Shown: positions 1-6,358 of the stretch, one piece after another
How positions within the stretch are numbered: the stretch's first letter is position 1
Layout: every line of letters begins with the position of its first letter
Assembly: GCA_002371985.1 (NCBI GenBank)
Contig: DFHZ01000109.1
Location: 1 to 12,555, forward strand
DNA length: 12,555 nt
Reading direction: 5' to 3'
DNA from: Ruminococcaceae bacterium UBA3710
Lineage (GTDB): Bacteria > Bacillota > Clostridia > Oscillospirales > Acutalibacteraceae
Made by a program: the position numbers and the translations under genes
Notes under the pieces: generated by a model
What the model was told of the DNA's origin: nothing
The model's input: the letters and a program-made list of their open reading frames with translations, nothing else
Database searches by the model: none

Positions 1-141
1 GACAATAAACTTTCCCGTGCAGAAAGGGAAGAACTGATTAAGAGACTGACAAGAGAAATGCATCAGGCTGCAAAAATACTTGAATTTGAACATGCCGCTG
101 CTTTGCGTGATAGAATTAACAAACTAAGAGCGAAGAAATAG
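1..141 (+). CDS. uvrB: UvrB C-terminal fragment (excinuclease ABC subunit B)
   Basis: This is the 3' end of a gene whose start lies outside the window; 46 codons and a TAG stop are visible. The peptide (begins DNKLSRAEREELIKRL, ends RDRINKLRAKK) is a UVR domain, with the typical core of Met, Ala-Ala, Leu-Glu-Phe-Glu, Ala-Ala and Leu-Arg-Asp. A UVR domain at the extreme C-terminus is characteristic of UvrB, where it contacts UvrC during nucleotide excision repair. UvrC carries the same domain internally, so a protein ending here points to UvrB. The stop codon lies inside the terminator stem that follows. No uvrA follows, so if the usual uvrBA pair exists it is arranged differently here. Confidence 0.85.
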   Translation, partial: DNKLSRAEREELIKRLTREMHQAAKILEFEHAAALRDRINKLRAKK

Positions 142-164
142 TCCGTTATAAGGGACTATTTTTT
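136..164 (+). terminator. Intrinsic terminator of uvrB
   Basis: A 9-bp perfect stem, AAATAGTCC (136-144) with GGACTATTT (153-161), has an 8-nt loop and runs into six T residues (159-164). The uvrB stop codon is part of the 5' arm. It separates uvrB from the transporter operon downstream. Confidence 0.85.
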
Positions 165-171
165 CATTTTG

Positions 172-197
172 TATCACTTTATTGCATTAAAGTGATA
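172..197. promoter_or_regulatory. Candidate upstream operator: 10-bp inverted repeat with ACTTTA-N6-TAAAGT core
   Basis: TATCACTTTA (172-181) and TAAAGTGATA (188-197) are perfect inverted complements separated by 6 nt. No T-run follows, so it is not an obvious terminator. Its inner core, ACTTTA-N6-TAAAGT, recurs with identical spacing inside the promoter at 273-290. That recurrence argues for a protein-binding site. The regulator could be the YerC-like protein encoded at the end of the operon, but this is inference. Confidence 0.55.
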
Positions 198-266
198 AAG
201 CAAGGCCAGATAATTACCATTTTTTTGTATAATTTCAATAAACTTTAAAAAATCTCAAAAAAACAC

Positions 267-295
267 TTTACAACTTTAGCGAAATAAAGTATAAT
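267..295 (+). promoter_or_regulatory. Vegetative (sigma-A-type) promoter of the transporter operon
   Basis: TTTACA (267-272) and TATAAT (290-295) are separated by exactly 17 bp, close to the consensus. Transcription would begin near 302, giving a leader of about 40 nt. That is too short for a T-box or most riboswitches, so control is more likely by a protein acting on the DNA. Confidence 0.8.
273..290. promoter_or_regulatory. Candidate operator in the promoter spacer: ACTTTA-N6-TAAAGT
   Basis: ACTTTA (273-278) and TAAAGT (285-290) form an 18-bp inverted repeat that fills the spacer between the -35 and -10 boxes and touches the first base of the -10. A protein bound here would block RNA polymerase. 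Further ACTTTA half-sites lie at 242-247 and 265-270, the latter overlapping the -35 box. The match in sequence and spacing to the repeat at 172-197 is the main support. Confidence 0.6.
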
Positions 296-340
296 AACAA
301 CATCGAAATTAAACCCGCAAGGGAAAAGGAGAAATTTAAA

Positions 341-1147
341 ATGAAAAAACTTATCGCATTACTATTGATTGCCGCAATGCTTATCTGTTTCGCGGGTTGC
401 GGAAGCAAGAATGAAACATCAAATGGTGGCAAAGAAGCAAAAACAACATTCGTTATGGGTATAGACCCTGAATATCCGCCTTTCAGTTCCATGGCAGAAG
501 ATGGAACCTATACCGGTTTTGATGTTGAAGTTTGTCAGGCCGTTTGTAAGAAACTCGGTTGGGAGTTTAAAGTATTTGGTGTAAACTGGGATCAAAAGTT
601 GATTCAGCTTGATGCTAAAGAATGTGATTGCATTTGGTCTGGTATGACAATTCTTGACAGTATGAAAGAAAAAGGATATGTAATTTCCGAACCTTACTAT
701 GATAACACTCAGGTACTTCTTGTTAAAGAGGATTCTGGATTTGCCAAATCTGATGACCTTAAGGGTAAGAAGGTAGCAGTTCAAATGGGTACTTCAGGCG
801 AAGCATTGCTTGGCGGTGATTTAAAAGATTTAGCAGATTCTTTCGGCAAGGTCGTTACTTGCGACAGTTTTCTTAAGTGCTTTACCGAACTTGATGCAGG
901 AAACGCAGACGCTGTTTTCGTAGATAAGCCGGTTGCAGAGAATTATGCTGCAAATAACAAGGGATATAATATAATTGATGAGGACCTTGGTGCTGAACAG
1001 TACGGTATAGCTTTTCGTTCGGGAGATGAGGAACTTTGCAAAAAAGTTCAGGGTGCTATCGATCAACTTATCGAAGACGGAACTTACGCAAAGATTGCCG
1101 ATAAATATCCTGATATTAAAAACAACCTTCTTCTTATAAACAAATAA
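341..1147 (+). CDS. Family 3 amino-acid-type ABC transporter substrate-binding lipoprotein
   Basis: The protein has 268 residues and should sit anchored to the outer face of the membrane, capturing a small polar ligand for the permease and ATPase encoded next. A lipoprotein signal peptide (two Lys, hydrophobic stretch, lipobox FAGC with Cys20) precedes a bilobed SBP_bac_3 domain. Visible family motifs are GIDPEYPPF (about 40-48), GFDVEV (59-64), SGMTI (100-104), EPYYDN (117-122), a GTSGE loop (150-154) and VFVD with Asp195, the usual alpha-amino ligand. The Arg normally found four residues after SGMTI, which binds the alpha-carboxylate, appears to be Met108. The ligand is therefore uncertain. 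The mature chain has seven cysteines besides the lipidated one. AAGGAG (326-331) lies 9 nt before the ATG. The operon context (racemase, YerC) hints at histidine or a derivative. Confidence 0.88.
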   Translation: MKKLIALLLIAAMLICFAGCGSKNETSNGGKEAKTTFVMGIDPEYPPFSSMAEDGTYTGFDVEVCQAVCKKLGWEFKVFGVNWDQKLIQLDAKECDCIWSGMTILDSMKEKGYVISEPYYDNTQVLLVKEDSGFAKSDDLKGKKVAVQMGTSGEALLGGDLKDLADSFGKVVTCDSFLKCFTELDAGNADAVFVDKPVAENYAANNKGYNIIDEDLGAEQYGIAFRSGDEELCKKVQGAIDQLIEDGTYAKIADKYPDIKNNLLLINK

Positions 1148-1172
1148 TTGATAAAACTGTATATTTAATACT

Positions 1173-1203
1173 TAAAGTGTGGCGAAAATATCGCCACACT
1201 TTA
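1173..1203 (+). promoter_or_regulatory. Intercistronic hairpin between binding protein and permease genes
   Basis: TAAAGTGTGGCGA (1173-1185) pairs perfectly over 13 bp with TCGCCACACTTTA (1191-1203) around an AAATA loop. No T-run follows, so it is probably not a full terminator. Stable hairpins in this position in ABC transporter operons commonly stop 3' exonucleases, or part of the transcripts, so that more binding protein than permease is made. That role is inferred from position only. Confidence 0.7.
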
Positions 1204-1227
1204 GGTGTCTATAAATGGGGAAAAACA

Positions 1228-1908
1228 ATGTCGATAATAACTTTACTGTCTGATTTGTGGAAGACGCCGTATGGCGATATGCCCATTCTCGGAACAGTTT
1301 ATATTTTTGTCTTAACTCTTATATTTGCATTACCGCTTGGTATAATTATTGCTTTACTTAGACTTAGTAAATCTAAAATAATTTCAAGTATTATTAAACT
1401 TATAATTTCCATTCTCAGAGGAACTCCGCTTATGTTGCAACTTATGATAGTAACATACGGACCCACTTTGCTCCTTAAAGGAACTCGTTTTCAATTTGCA
1501 ATGCCTAATAAGTTGATACCGGTTGTCATTGCATTTTCAATAAACTATGCAGCTTATTTTGCAGAAATCTACCGAGGCGGCATTGAATCTATTTCAAAAG
1601 GACAATATGAAGCAGCGGAAGTTTTGGGATATTCCAAAACTCAAACATTTATAAAAATAATTCTTCCACAGGTAATAAGACGGATTTTACCCAGTGTTAC
1701 AAATGAGATTATAACTCTTGTAAAGGATACTTCAATAGCATTTACGGTTTCTTATGTGGAATTGTTCACTGAAGTTAAGAGAGTTGCGATAAGTTATACA
1801 AGTTTTATGCCGTTTATTATTGCAGGTGTTTTTTACTATGTATTTAATTTCATTGTTACAGTTGCTATGGAAAGAGTTGAAAAATCAATGAGTTATTATC
1901 AGCAGTAA
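1228..1908 (+). CDS. Amino-acid-type ABC transporter permease (HisM/GlnP family)
   Basis: This is the transmembrane subunit carrying the substrate delivered by the upstream lipoprotein across the membrane. From the ATG at 1228 it has 226 residues, normal for the polar amino acid permease family. Hydrophobic segments lie near residues 22-44, 53-80, 95-115 and 192-214. The cytoplasmic EAA loop, EAAEVLGYSKTQTFIKIILP (128-147), couples to the ATPase, and YRGGIESISKGQ precedes it as usual. A longer reading from a GTG at 1177 would start inside the intercistronic hairpin and has no ribosome binding site. The ATG at 1228 has GGGGA 7 nt upstream, so I prefer it. With a single permease gene, the transporter presumably uses a homodimer. 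Confidence 0.9.
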   Translation: MSIITLLSDLWKTPYGDMPILGTVYIFVLTLIFALPLGIIIALLRLSKSKIISSIIKLIISILRGTPLMLQLMIVTYGPTLLLKGTRFQFAMPNKLIPVVIAFSINYAAYFAEIYRGGIESISKGQYEAAEVLGYSKTQTFIKIILPQVIRRILPSVTNEIITLVKDTSIAFTVSYVELFTEVKRVAISYTSFMPFIIAGVFYYVFNFIVTVAMERVEKSMSYYQQ

Positions 1909-1919
1909 GGTGAAAGTCA

Positions 1920-2675
1920 ATGAATGTATTAAAAATAGAAAACATTAAAAAGTCATTTGGTGATAATAATGTGCTTAAAGGCGTATCGCTTGAAGTGAAT
2001 AAAGGAGAGGTGCTCTCTATTATCGGTCCCTCAGGTGGCGGTAAATCAACACTTTTAAGATGTGCAACACTTCTTGAAACTGTGGATGACGGCATTATTT
2101 CATATATGGGCGATCCTGTCAATTTCTATGATAAGAACGGCAAACTCTGTTATTCAAAGGATTTGAACAAGTTCAGAAAAGTCTTTGGTCTTGTTTTCCA
2201 AAACTTTAATCTCTTTCCGCATTACAGTGTTCTAAGAAATATAATTGATGCACCTATAAATGTTTTAAAGAGAGATAAGAATGAAGTTATATCAGAAGCA
2301 AAGGCACTTCTTAAAAAAATGGGACTTGAGGGTAAAGAAGACCTATACCCTTGTGCGTTATCGGGTGGTATGCAGCAGCGAGTATCGATTGTCAGAGCCC
2401 TCGCTATGAAACCGGAAATTTTATTTTTTGACGAGCCGACAAGTGCTCTTGACCCGGAACTTACCGGCGAAGTTTTAAAGGTAATCAAGCAACTTGCACT
2501 TGAAAAAATGACCATGGTAATTGTAACGCACGAAATGTCTTTTGCCCGTGCCGTTTCTGATAGAGTTATCTTTCTGGATGGCGGTTTAATTGTTGAAGAG
2601 GGGAAACCCGAAGAAGTTTTTGCGAATTCAAAGAGCGAAAGAACAAAACAGTTTTTGGAAAACTATAATAAATGA
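1920..2675 (+). CDS. Amino-acid-type ABC transporter ATP-binding protein (HisP/GlnQ family)
   Basis: This is the cytoplasmic ATPase that powers uptake with the two preceding gene products. The 251-residue protein has the complete nucleotide-binding set: Walker [10 protein letters not shown] (36-44), Q-loop Gln94 in [10 protein letters not shown], signature LSGGMQQR (147-154), Walker B ILFFDEP (167-173), D-loop SALD and H-loop His204. The FNLFPH stretch after the Q-loop is typical of the polar amino acid (HisP/GlnQ) subgroup. The residues [12 protein letters not shown] (69-80) form a small insertion before the Q-loop, a feature also seen in HisP-type subunits. The gene begins 11 nt after the permease stop with AAGGTG as ribosome binding site. 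Its TGA overlaps the next start codon as ATGA, which implies translational coupling. Confidence 0.93.
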   Translation: MNVLKIENIKKSFGDNNVLKGVSLEVNKGEVLSIIGPSGGGKSTLLRCATLLETVDDGIISYMGDPVNFYDKNGKLCYSKDLNKFRKVFGLVFQNFNLFPHYSVLRNIIDAPINVLKRDKNEVISEAKALLKKMGLEGKEDLYPCALSGGMQQRVSIVRALAMKPEILFFDEPTSALDPELTGEVLKVIKQLALEKMTMVIVTHEMSFARAVSDRVIFLDGGLIVEEGKPEEVFANSKSERTKQFLENYNK

Positions 2676-3457
2676 TTATGATTGATTATTATATTTTAAA
2701 TCCGACGGGGAATATAACTGCCTTAGTAACAAATAACAATATCTTACCCGATAGTTATGCTGAAATCTCAAATGCAATTATGAAAAGGCATAGAGAAGTA
2801 GAGCAGGTCGGTTTTATTGATATAAACGGTAAAACTCCAAAACTTCGTATGTCGGGCGGTGAATTTTGCGGTAATGCTACTATGTGTACCGCCTCGCTTT
2901 TCAGTAAGTTAAATGATGTTACCGAAAATAATCTTTTGGTTGAGGTTTATGGAGTAGAAAAACTTATACCTGTCAGCATTTCAAAGAACGAAAACGGGTA
3001 CGATTGCATTATTCAAATACCTAAGCCTAAAAATCTCTATGAAATGTCATTTGAAATAGATAACGAAAGTTTTGTTTTACCGATCGTCGAGTTTAACGGT
3101 ATATCGCATATTATTGCGAACAATCGTTTTGATAAAAAAACTGCGGAAAGAATTATAAAAAAATACTGTGGTATTTTAAATTATAAAGCAATGGGAATTA
3201 TGCTTTTGAATGACAAAACTTATGAAATGACTCCTATCGTTTATGTAAAAAAAGGTAATACATTGTTTTACGAAAATTCTTGTGCGAGTGGCTCTTCTGC
3301 CGTTTGTTATTATCTGACAAAGGACAGTAATATACCAAAAGAGTTTACTTTAAAGCAACCCGGCGGAAATCTCACCGTTTCTTCGTCAAGTTCATTAGAT
3401 TATATCATTTTAAAAGGAAATGTTATAATTATAAATCATTTTAATGAGGAGATATAG
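2672..3457 (+). CDS. DapF-fold cofactor-independent amino acid racemase/epimerase, candidate histidine racemase
   Basis: The 261-residue protein has the two-cysteine layout of the DapF/CntK branch of pyridoxal-phosphate-independent racemases, which use one cysteine as base and one as acid on either face of the alpha carbon. The first is Cys66 in [12 protein letters not shown], replacing the CGNGARC of diaminopimelate epimerase. The second is Cys204 in [10 protein letters not shown], matching the ACGTGA region. The spacing resembles that known for the histidine racemases (staphylococcal CntK and a fusobacterial enzyme). The changed motif and the absence of lysine biosynthesis genes nearby argue against a true DapF. 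Linkage to an amino acid importer and a YerC/HisR-type regulator favours histidine, but substrate specificity is inference. No CntL- or CntM-like metallophore genes are present in the window. Start: ATG at 2672 overlaps the previous stop; ATG at 2678 is an alternative two codons later. Confidence 0.75.
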   Translation: MIMIDYYILNPTGNITALVTNNNILPDSYAEISNAIMKRHREVEQVGFIDINGKTPKLRMSGGEFCGNATMCTASLFSKLNDVTENNLLVEVYGVEKLIPVSISKNENGYDCIIQIPKPKNLYEMSFEIDNESFVLPIVEFNGISHIIANNRFDKKTAERIIKKYCGILNYKAMGIMLLNDKTYEMTPIVYVKKGNTLFYENSCASGSSAVCYYLTKDSNIPKEFTLKQPGGNLTVSSSSSLDYIILKGNVIIINHFNEEI

Positions 3458-3472
3458 CGAAATATCGCTATA
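3453..3472 (+). promoter_or_regulatory. Intercistronic hairpin between racemase and yerC genes
   Basis: TATAGCGA (3453-3460) pairs perfectly with TCGCTATA (3465-3472) around an AATA loop. It contains the racemase stop codon and abuts the AAAGG ribosome binding site of the next gene. The core GCGAAATATCGC is nearly the same as the core of the hairpin at 1173-1203 (GCGAAAATATCGC). It may influence mRNA stability or the level of the regulator. Confidence 0.55.
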
Positions 3473-3483
3473 AAGGTAATATT

Positions 3484-3765
3484 ATGCTTGAAAAAAAGAT
3501 AACAAAAGAAGACATTGATAATTTGTATAAAGTCCTAATCAGGCTTCAAACTCTCGAAGACTGCGAAGATTTATTTGCTGACTTATGTACCAACAAAGAA
3601 ATTGAGCAGATGGCGGGTAGAATTAAAGCCGCAAAACTCCTTGAAGAGGGAAAAACTTATAATCAGGTTATTGAACAAACAAACATTTCTTCTGCAACAC
3701 TCAGCAGAGTTTCAAGATGTGTACAATATGGAAACGGTTATAGGAAGTTTTTAGATAAGATTTGA
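3484..3765 (+). CDS. yerC: YerC-family TrpR-like transcriptional regulator (HisR type)
   Basis: A small 93-residue, mostly helical protein of the TrpR superfamily (YerC/YecD subgroup). Residues about 36-80, from TNKEIEQMAGRIKAAKLLEE through ISSATLSRVSRCV, form the helix-turn-helix region. The pattern of ISSATLSRVSRCVQYGNG is typical for the family. Comparative genomics has proposed that this family (called HisR) controls histidine biosynthesis and transport genes in Firmicutes, so its place at the end of an amino acid transporter and racemase operon is meaningful. It probably represses its own operon in response to the amino acid. The paired palindromes at 172-197 and 273-290 are its candidate targets. 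AAAGG (3472-3476) precedes the ATG by 7 nt. No terminator hairpin follows, so some readthrough into the next gene is possible. Confidence 0.85.
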   Translation: MLEKKITKEDIDNLYKVLIRLQTLEDCEDLFADLCTNKEIEQMAGRIKAAKLLEEGKTYNQVIEQTNISSATLSRVSRCVQYGNGYRKFLDKI

Positions 3766-3790
3766 TTTTTAGTTACGATTATGATATAAT
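3762..3790 (+). promoter_or_regulatory. Probable promoter of the sugar dehydratase gene
   Basis: TTGATT (3762-3767) and TATAAT (3785-3790) are 17 bp apart. The -35 box overlaps the yerC stop codon. The leader would be about 30 nt and carries the ribosome binding site GGGGGA (3815-3820). Confidence 0.65.
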
Positions 3791-3826
3791 TATTTTGTTC
3801 CGTTAGATTAGATTGGGGGACTAATT

Positions 3827-5662
3827 TTGAATAGTTTTTTGAAAAAATTATTATTTTTAATTTCAGATTTTTTTATCTCCGCTTTTTCTGTCTTGATTAC
3901 GGCTTTATTAACAGAAAATTTTCAATATTTGTTTGTAAATAGAGTAACTCCATTCGTTTATTTGATGGCATTTCCGTCTTTGGTTGTAGTTTTACTGTAT
4001 TTGTTTAATGTTTATCACATTATGTGGGAATACTCTGAACTCATCGATTATATCCGCATATTTGCGGTAACTTTAATTTCTTCTGCATCATTATATATAA
4101 TTCATTTTGTAGTACCTGATACGAATTTTACACTTTTGCCGTCAAACTATTTGCTTATATCTCTTATAACTTTTGCTTTAATTTCTTTTATAAGAATACT
4201 TTTAATCAAGATAAAGAAACCGTATAAAAATTTAGACGGCAAAGACCTTGAAAATGTTATGGTTATCGGTGCCGGTGCAGCAGGAAGTATAATTATTAAC
4301 GATATTAAAAATAACGCTTCAAAAAACAAGTATTCTATCAAATGCTTAATTGATGATGACCCTAACAAAAAGGGCTCTATACTTAACGGTGTTGCGGTTG
4401 TCGGTGGTTCGGAAGAGATAGTTTCTGCCGCCAAAAAATACGAAATTGATATTATAATTTTTGCAATACCTTCTTGTTCTACGAGCAAAAAATCTGCTAT
4501 TCTCAATATTTGCCAAAAGACAGGTTGCAGTGTCAAAATTCTTCCATCGTATTTTCAACTTATAAGTGATCCGGCTTCAATAGATACAACAAAACTTCGT
4601 CAAGTAGAAATTGAAGACCTGCTTGGAAGAGACCCTATTGATATTAAAGTCGGTTCAGTTTTAAATTATGTAAACGGTAGAACGGTTTTGGTTACTGGTG
4701 GCGGCGGTTCTATTGGTAGTGAGTTATGCCGACAAATAGCATGTCATAATCCTAAAAGACTTATTATATTTGATATTTATGAAAATAATGCTTACGATAT
4801 TCAAAATGAATTAGTAAGAAATTATCCCGAACTTGACTTAGTTGTTTTAATAGGTTCCGTAAGGGACGAAAATCGATTGGAATCTGTTTTCGATAAATAT
4901 AAGCCGGAACTTGTATTCCATGCGGCGGCTCATAAACATGTACCGCTTATGGAGAATAGTCCGAATGAATCAATAAAGAACAATGTTTTCGGCACATATA
5001 ATACTGCAAAATGTGCAGATAAATACGGTGCTAAACGATTTGTTTTGATTTCTACCGATAAAGCGGTAAATCCTACAAATATTATGGGTGCAAGTAAGCG
5101 TATTTGCGAAATGATAATTCAGTATTTTAATTCTAAATCAAATACGGAATTTGTTGCAGTTCGTTTCGGAAATGTTCTCGGAAGTAACGGCTCTGTTATT
5201 CCTTTATTTAAAAAGCAAATTGCCGAGGGCGGACCCGTTACTGTAACCGACCCTAATATTATTCGCTATTTTATGACTATACCTGAAGCCGTTTCTCTTG
5301 TTTTACAAGCAGGGGCTACGGCAAACGGCGGCGAAATTTTTGTTCTTGATATGGGAGAGCCCGTAAAAATTCTTGAACTTGCTGAAAATCTTATTAGATT
5401 ATCCGGACTTACTCCGTATACCGATATTAAAATTGAATTTACCGGTCTTCGTCCGGGCGAAAAAATGTATGAAGAAAAACTTCTTGCAGAAGAGGGTCTT
5501 AAAAGAACTGATAACAGATTAATTCATATAGGTCGTCCTATAAGTTTTGACGAAGATGTATTTATCAAAACTCTTGAAGAGTTAAGGGTTAAAATGGCAG
5601 ATGATAATTGCGATATAAGGGCGATAGTAAGTTCTATAGTTCCAACATATACTTATAATTAA
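3827..5662 (+). CDS. Membrane-bound nucleotide-sugar 4,6-dehydratase (PglF/CapD/WbpM type)
   Basis: The 611-residue protein has the full long-form architecture. An N-terminal membrane region has about four helices (within residues 5-127), and a first Rossmann-like domain starts at VMVIGAGAAGS (144-154). The catalytic short-chain dehydrogenase domain has the NAD motif TGGGGSIG (290-297), HAAAHKHVPLMENSPNE (365-381), STDK (409-412) and MGASK (420-424). Met420 occupies the place of the usual catalytic Tyr of YxxxK; this is normal in PglF/WbpM dehydratases, where Thr, Asp and Lys of STDK do the chemistry. The likely reaction is 4,6-dehydration of UDP-GlcNAc, the first step to diamino- or deoxy-sugars for surface polysaccharides or glycoproteins. 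No glycosyltransferase or aminotransferase is adjacent in the window. The start is a TTG with GGGGGA 6 nt upstream. Confidence 0.88.
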   Translation: MNSFLKKLLFLISDFFISAFSVLITALLTENFQYLFVNRVTPFVYLMAFPSLVVVLLYLFNVYHIMWEYSELIDYIRIFAVTLISSASLYIIHFVVPDTNFTLLPSNYLLISLITFALISFIRILLIKIKKPYKNLDGKDLENVMVIGAGAAGSIIINDIKNNASKNKYSIKCLIDDDPNKKGSILNGVAVVGGSEEIVSAAKKYEIDIIIFAIPSCSTSKKSAILNICQKTGCSVKILPSYFQLISDPASIDTTKLRQVEIEDLLGRDPIDIKVGSVLNYVNGRTVLVTGGGGSIGSELCRQIACHNPKRLIIFDIYENNAYDIQNELVRNYPELDLVVLIGSVRDENRLESVFDKYKPELVFHAAAHKHVPLMENSPNESIKNNVFGTYNTAKCADKYGAKRFVLISTDKAVNPTNIMGASKRICEMIIQYFNSKSNTEFVAVRFGNVLGSNGSVIPLFKKQIAEGGPVTVTDPNIIRYFMTIPEAVSLVLQAGATANGGEIFVLDMGEPVKILELAENLIRLSGLTPYTDIKIEFTGLRPGEKMYEEKLLAEEGLKRTDNRLIHIGRPISFDEDVFIKTLEELRVKMADDNCDIRAIVSSIVPTYTYN

Positions 5663-5688
5663 AAAATGCGGCTTTTATGCCGCATTTT
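5663..5688. terminator. Bidirectional terminator between convergent genes
   Basis: AAAATGCGGC (5663-5672) pairs over 10 bp with GCCGCATTTT (5679-5688) around a 6-nt loop. T-runs follow on the plus strand, and A-runs on the other side give a T-run on the minus strand. It begins directly after the dehydratase stop codon and overlaps the last codon of the DUF4364 gene, so it can serve both. Confidence 0.85.
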
Positions 5689-6235
5689 ATTTTGTCAGTT
5701 TATCAATTATTATTTTATATATTTCTGTAGGGTCGTTCAAAAACCGTTCCTTAATTGCCGTAGATTGATTTTCATCAGATAATAACAGTTTTATACTCAT
5801 TAGCGGCAAATCGCCGTCAAGCACAGTACAAACGATATACGGGATATTATTTTCATATTCTATATCAAAATGCGTTTGCTTGATGTTTTTCATTCTTGCT
5901 AACATTTTAACTGTCAGAGCAAAGGCTCTGTCCTTTACGGTATACGATAGTGAGGTTTTAAGCGTATTGGCGGTTTCGATACCTTTTTGAGTAATTTCGT
6001 ATGAATCGGAATCTTTATCAACCAATCTTATGTTTCCGTTATCTGCAAGTGATACTATGGCATCGCTTACCTCAAATGCATTTGCAATTCCTTCAAAGTG
6101 TAGTTCATTCACCAAAATGCTTGAAGGTATCGGCTCATTTACGGCATTAAGTATATAGCAAATAAGTATTCTTATTTCCGTAGAATTAAATAAACCGCCG
6201 AGTTTAACACCGGCAGAAACAGCATTATTCTCCAA
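5687..6235 (-). CDS. DUF4364 family protein (predicted winged-helix)
   Basis: The 182-residue protein of unknown function matches my knowledge of the clostridial DUF4364 family in length and layout. The N-terminal part (about residues 17-92) looks like a winged-helix: STEIRILICYILNAV, then a recognition-helix-like segment and an ITQKGIETANTL wing/helix of the kind seen in PadR- or MarR-like folds. The C-terminal half has the family-like pattern IEYENNIPYIVCTVLDGDLP followed by LMSIKLLLSD and a closing helix. It could bind DNA or a protein partner. No target is established. The start is a TTG (6233-6235 on the plus strand) with AAGGTGG about 10 nt upstream. It is divergent from the penicillin-binding protein gene and has its own promoter. 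Confidence 0.8.
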   Translation of the reverse strand: MENNAVSAGVKLGGLFNSTEIRILICYILNAVNEPIPSSILVNELHFEGIANAFEVSDAIVSLADNGNIRLVDKDSDSYEITQKGIETANTLKTSLSYTVKDRAFALTVKMLARMKNIKQTHFDIEYENNIPYIVCTVLDGDLPLMSIKLLLSDENQSTAIKERFLNDPTEIYKIIIDKLTK

Positions 6236-6269
6236 TTAAAATATTCCACCTTCGCTTTTATTAAGTATT

Positions 6270-6297
6270 ATTATACCATTTTTGTTAAATCTTTCAA
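6270..6297 (-). promoter_or_regulatory. Promoter of the DUF4364 gene
   Basis: On the minus strand TTGAAA (plus 6292-6297) and TATAAT (plus 6270-6275) are 16 bp apart. It lies back to back with the plus-strand promoter at 6306-6334; the two -35 boxes are only 8 bp apart. Confidence 0.65.
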
Positions 6298-6305
6298 TAG
6301 ATAAT

Positions 6306-6334
6306 TTGCAAATTTTTGATATATGTAGTATAAT
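6306..6334 (+). promoter_or_regulatory. Promoter of the penicillin-binding protein gene
   Basis: TTGCAA (6306-6311) and TATAAT (6329-6334) have a 17-bp spacer. The short leader carries the strong ribosome binding site GGAGGTG (6347-6353), 5 nt before a TTG start. Confidence 0.75.
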
Positions 6335-6358
6335 CATAGTAAATGCGGAGGTGTTATT

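Noticed and set aside
205..233. Second promoter with TATAAT at 228-233
   Set aside because: The sequence 17 bp upstream does not resemble a -35 box, and a much better promoter is present at 267-295.
302..340. T-box or riboswitch in the leader of the transporter operon
   Set aside because: The predicted leader is only about 40 nt and has no specifier or T-box-like sequence; a structured sensor would not fit.
1177..1227. N-terminal extension of the permease from a GTG at 1177
   Set aside because: It would start inside a 13-bp hairpin without a ribosome binding site and adds 17 residues that are not typical of the family; the ATG at 1228 has GGGGA at the right distance.
2672..3457. Calling the racemase a true diaminopimelate epimerase
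   Set aside because: The fold and cysteine pair agree, but the CGNGARC motif is changed to CGNATMC and the gene context is amino acid transport with a YerC-like regulator, not lysine or cell wall synthesis. It remains possible, but I rate it below a racemase of another amino acid.
4147..4558. Long minus-strand reading frames inside the dehydratase gene (and similar ones inside other genes)
   Set aside because: They overlap well-supported genes on the opposite strand, have no ribosome binding sites or recognisable motifs, and are explained as shadows of the real coding frames.
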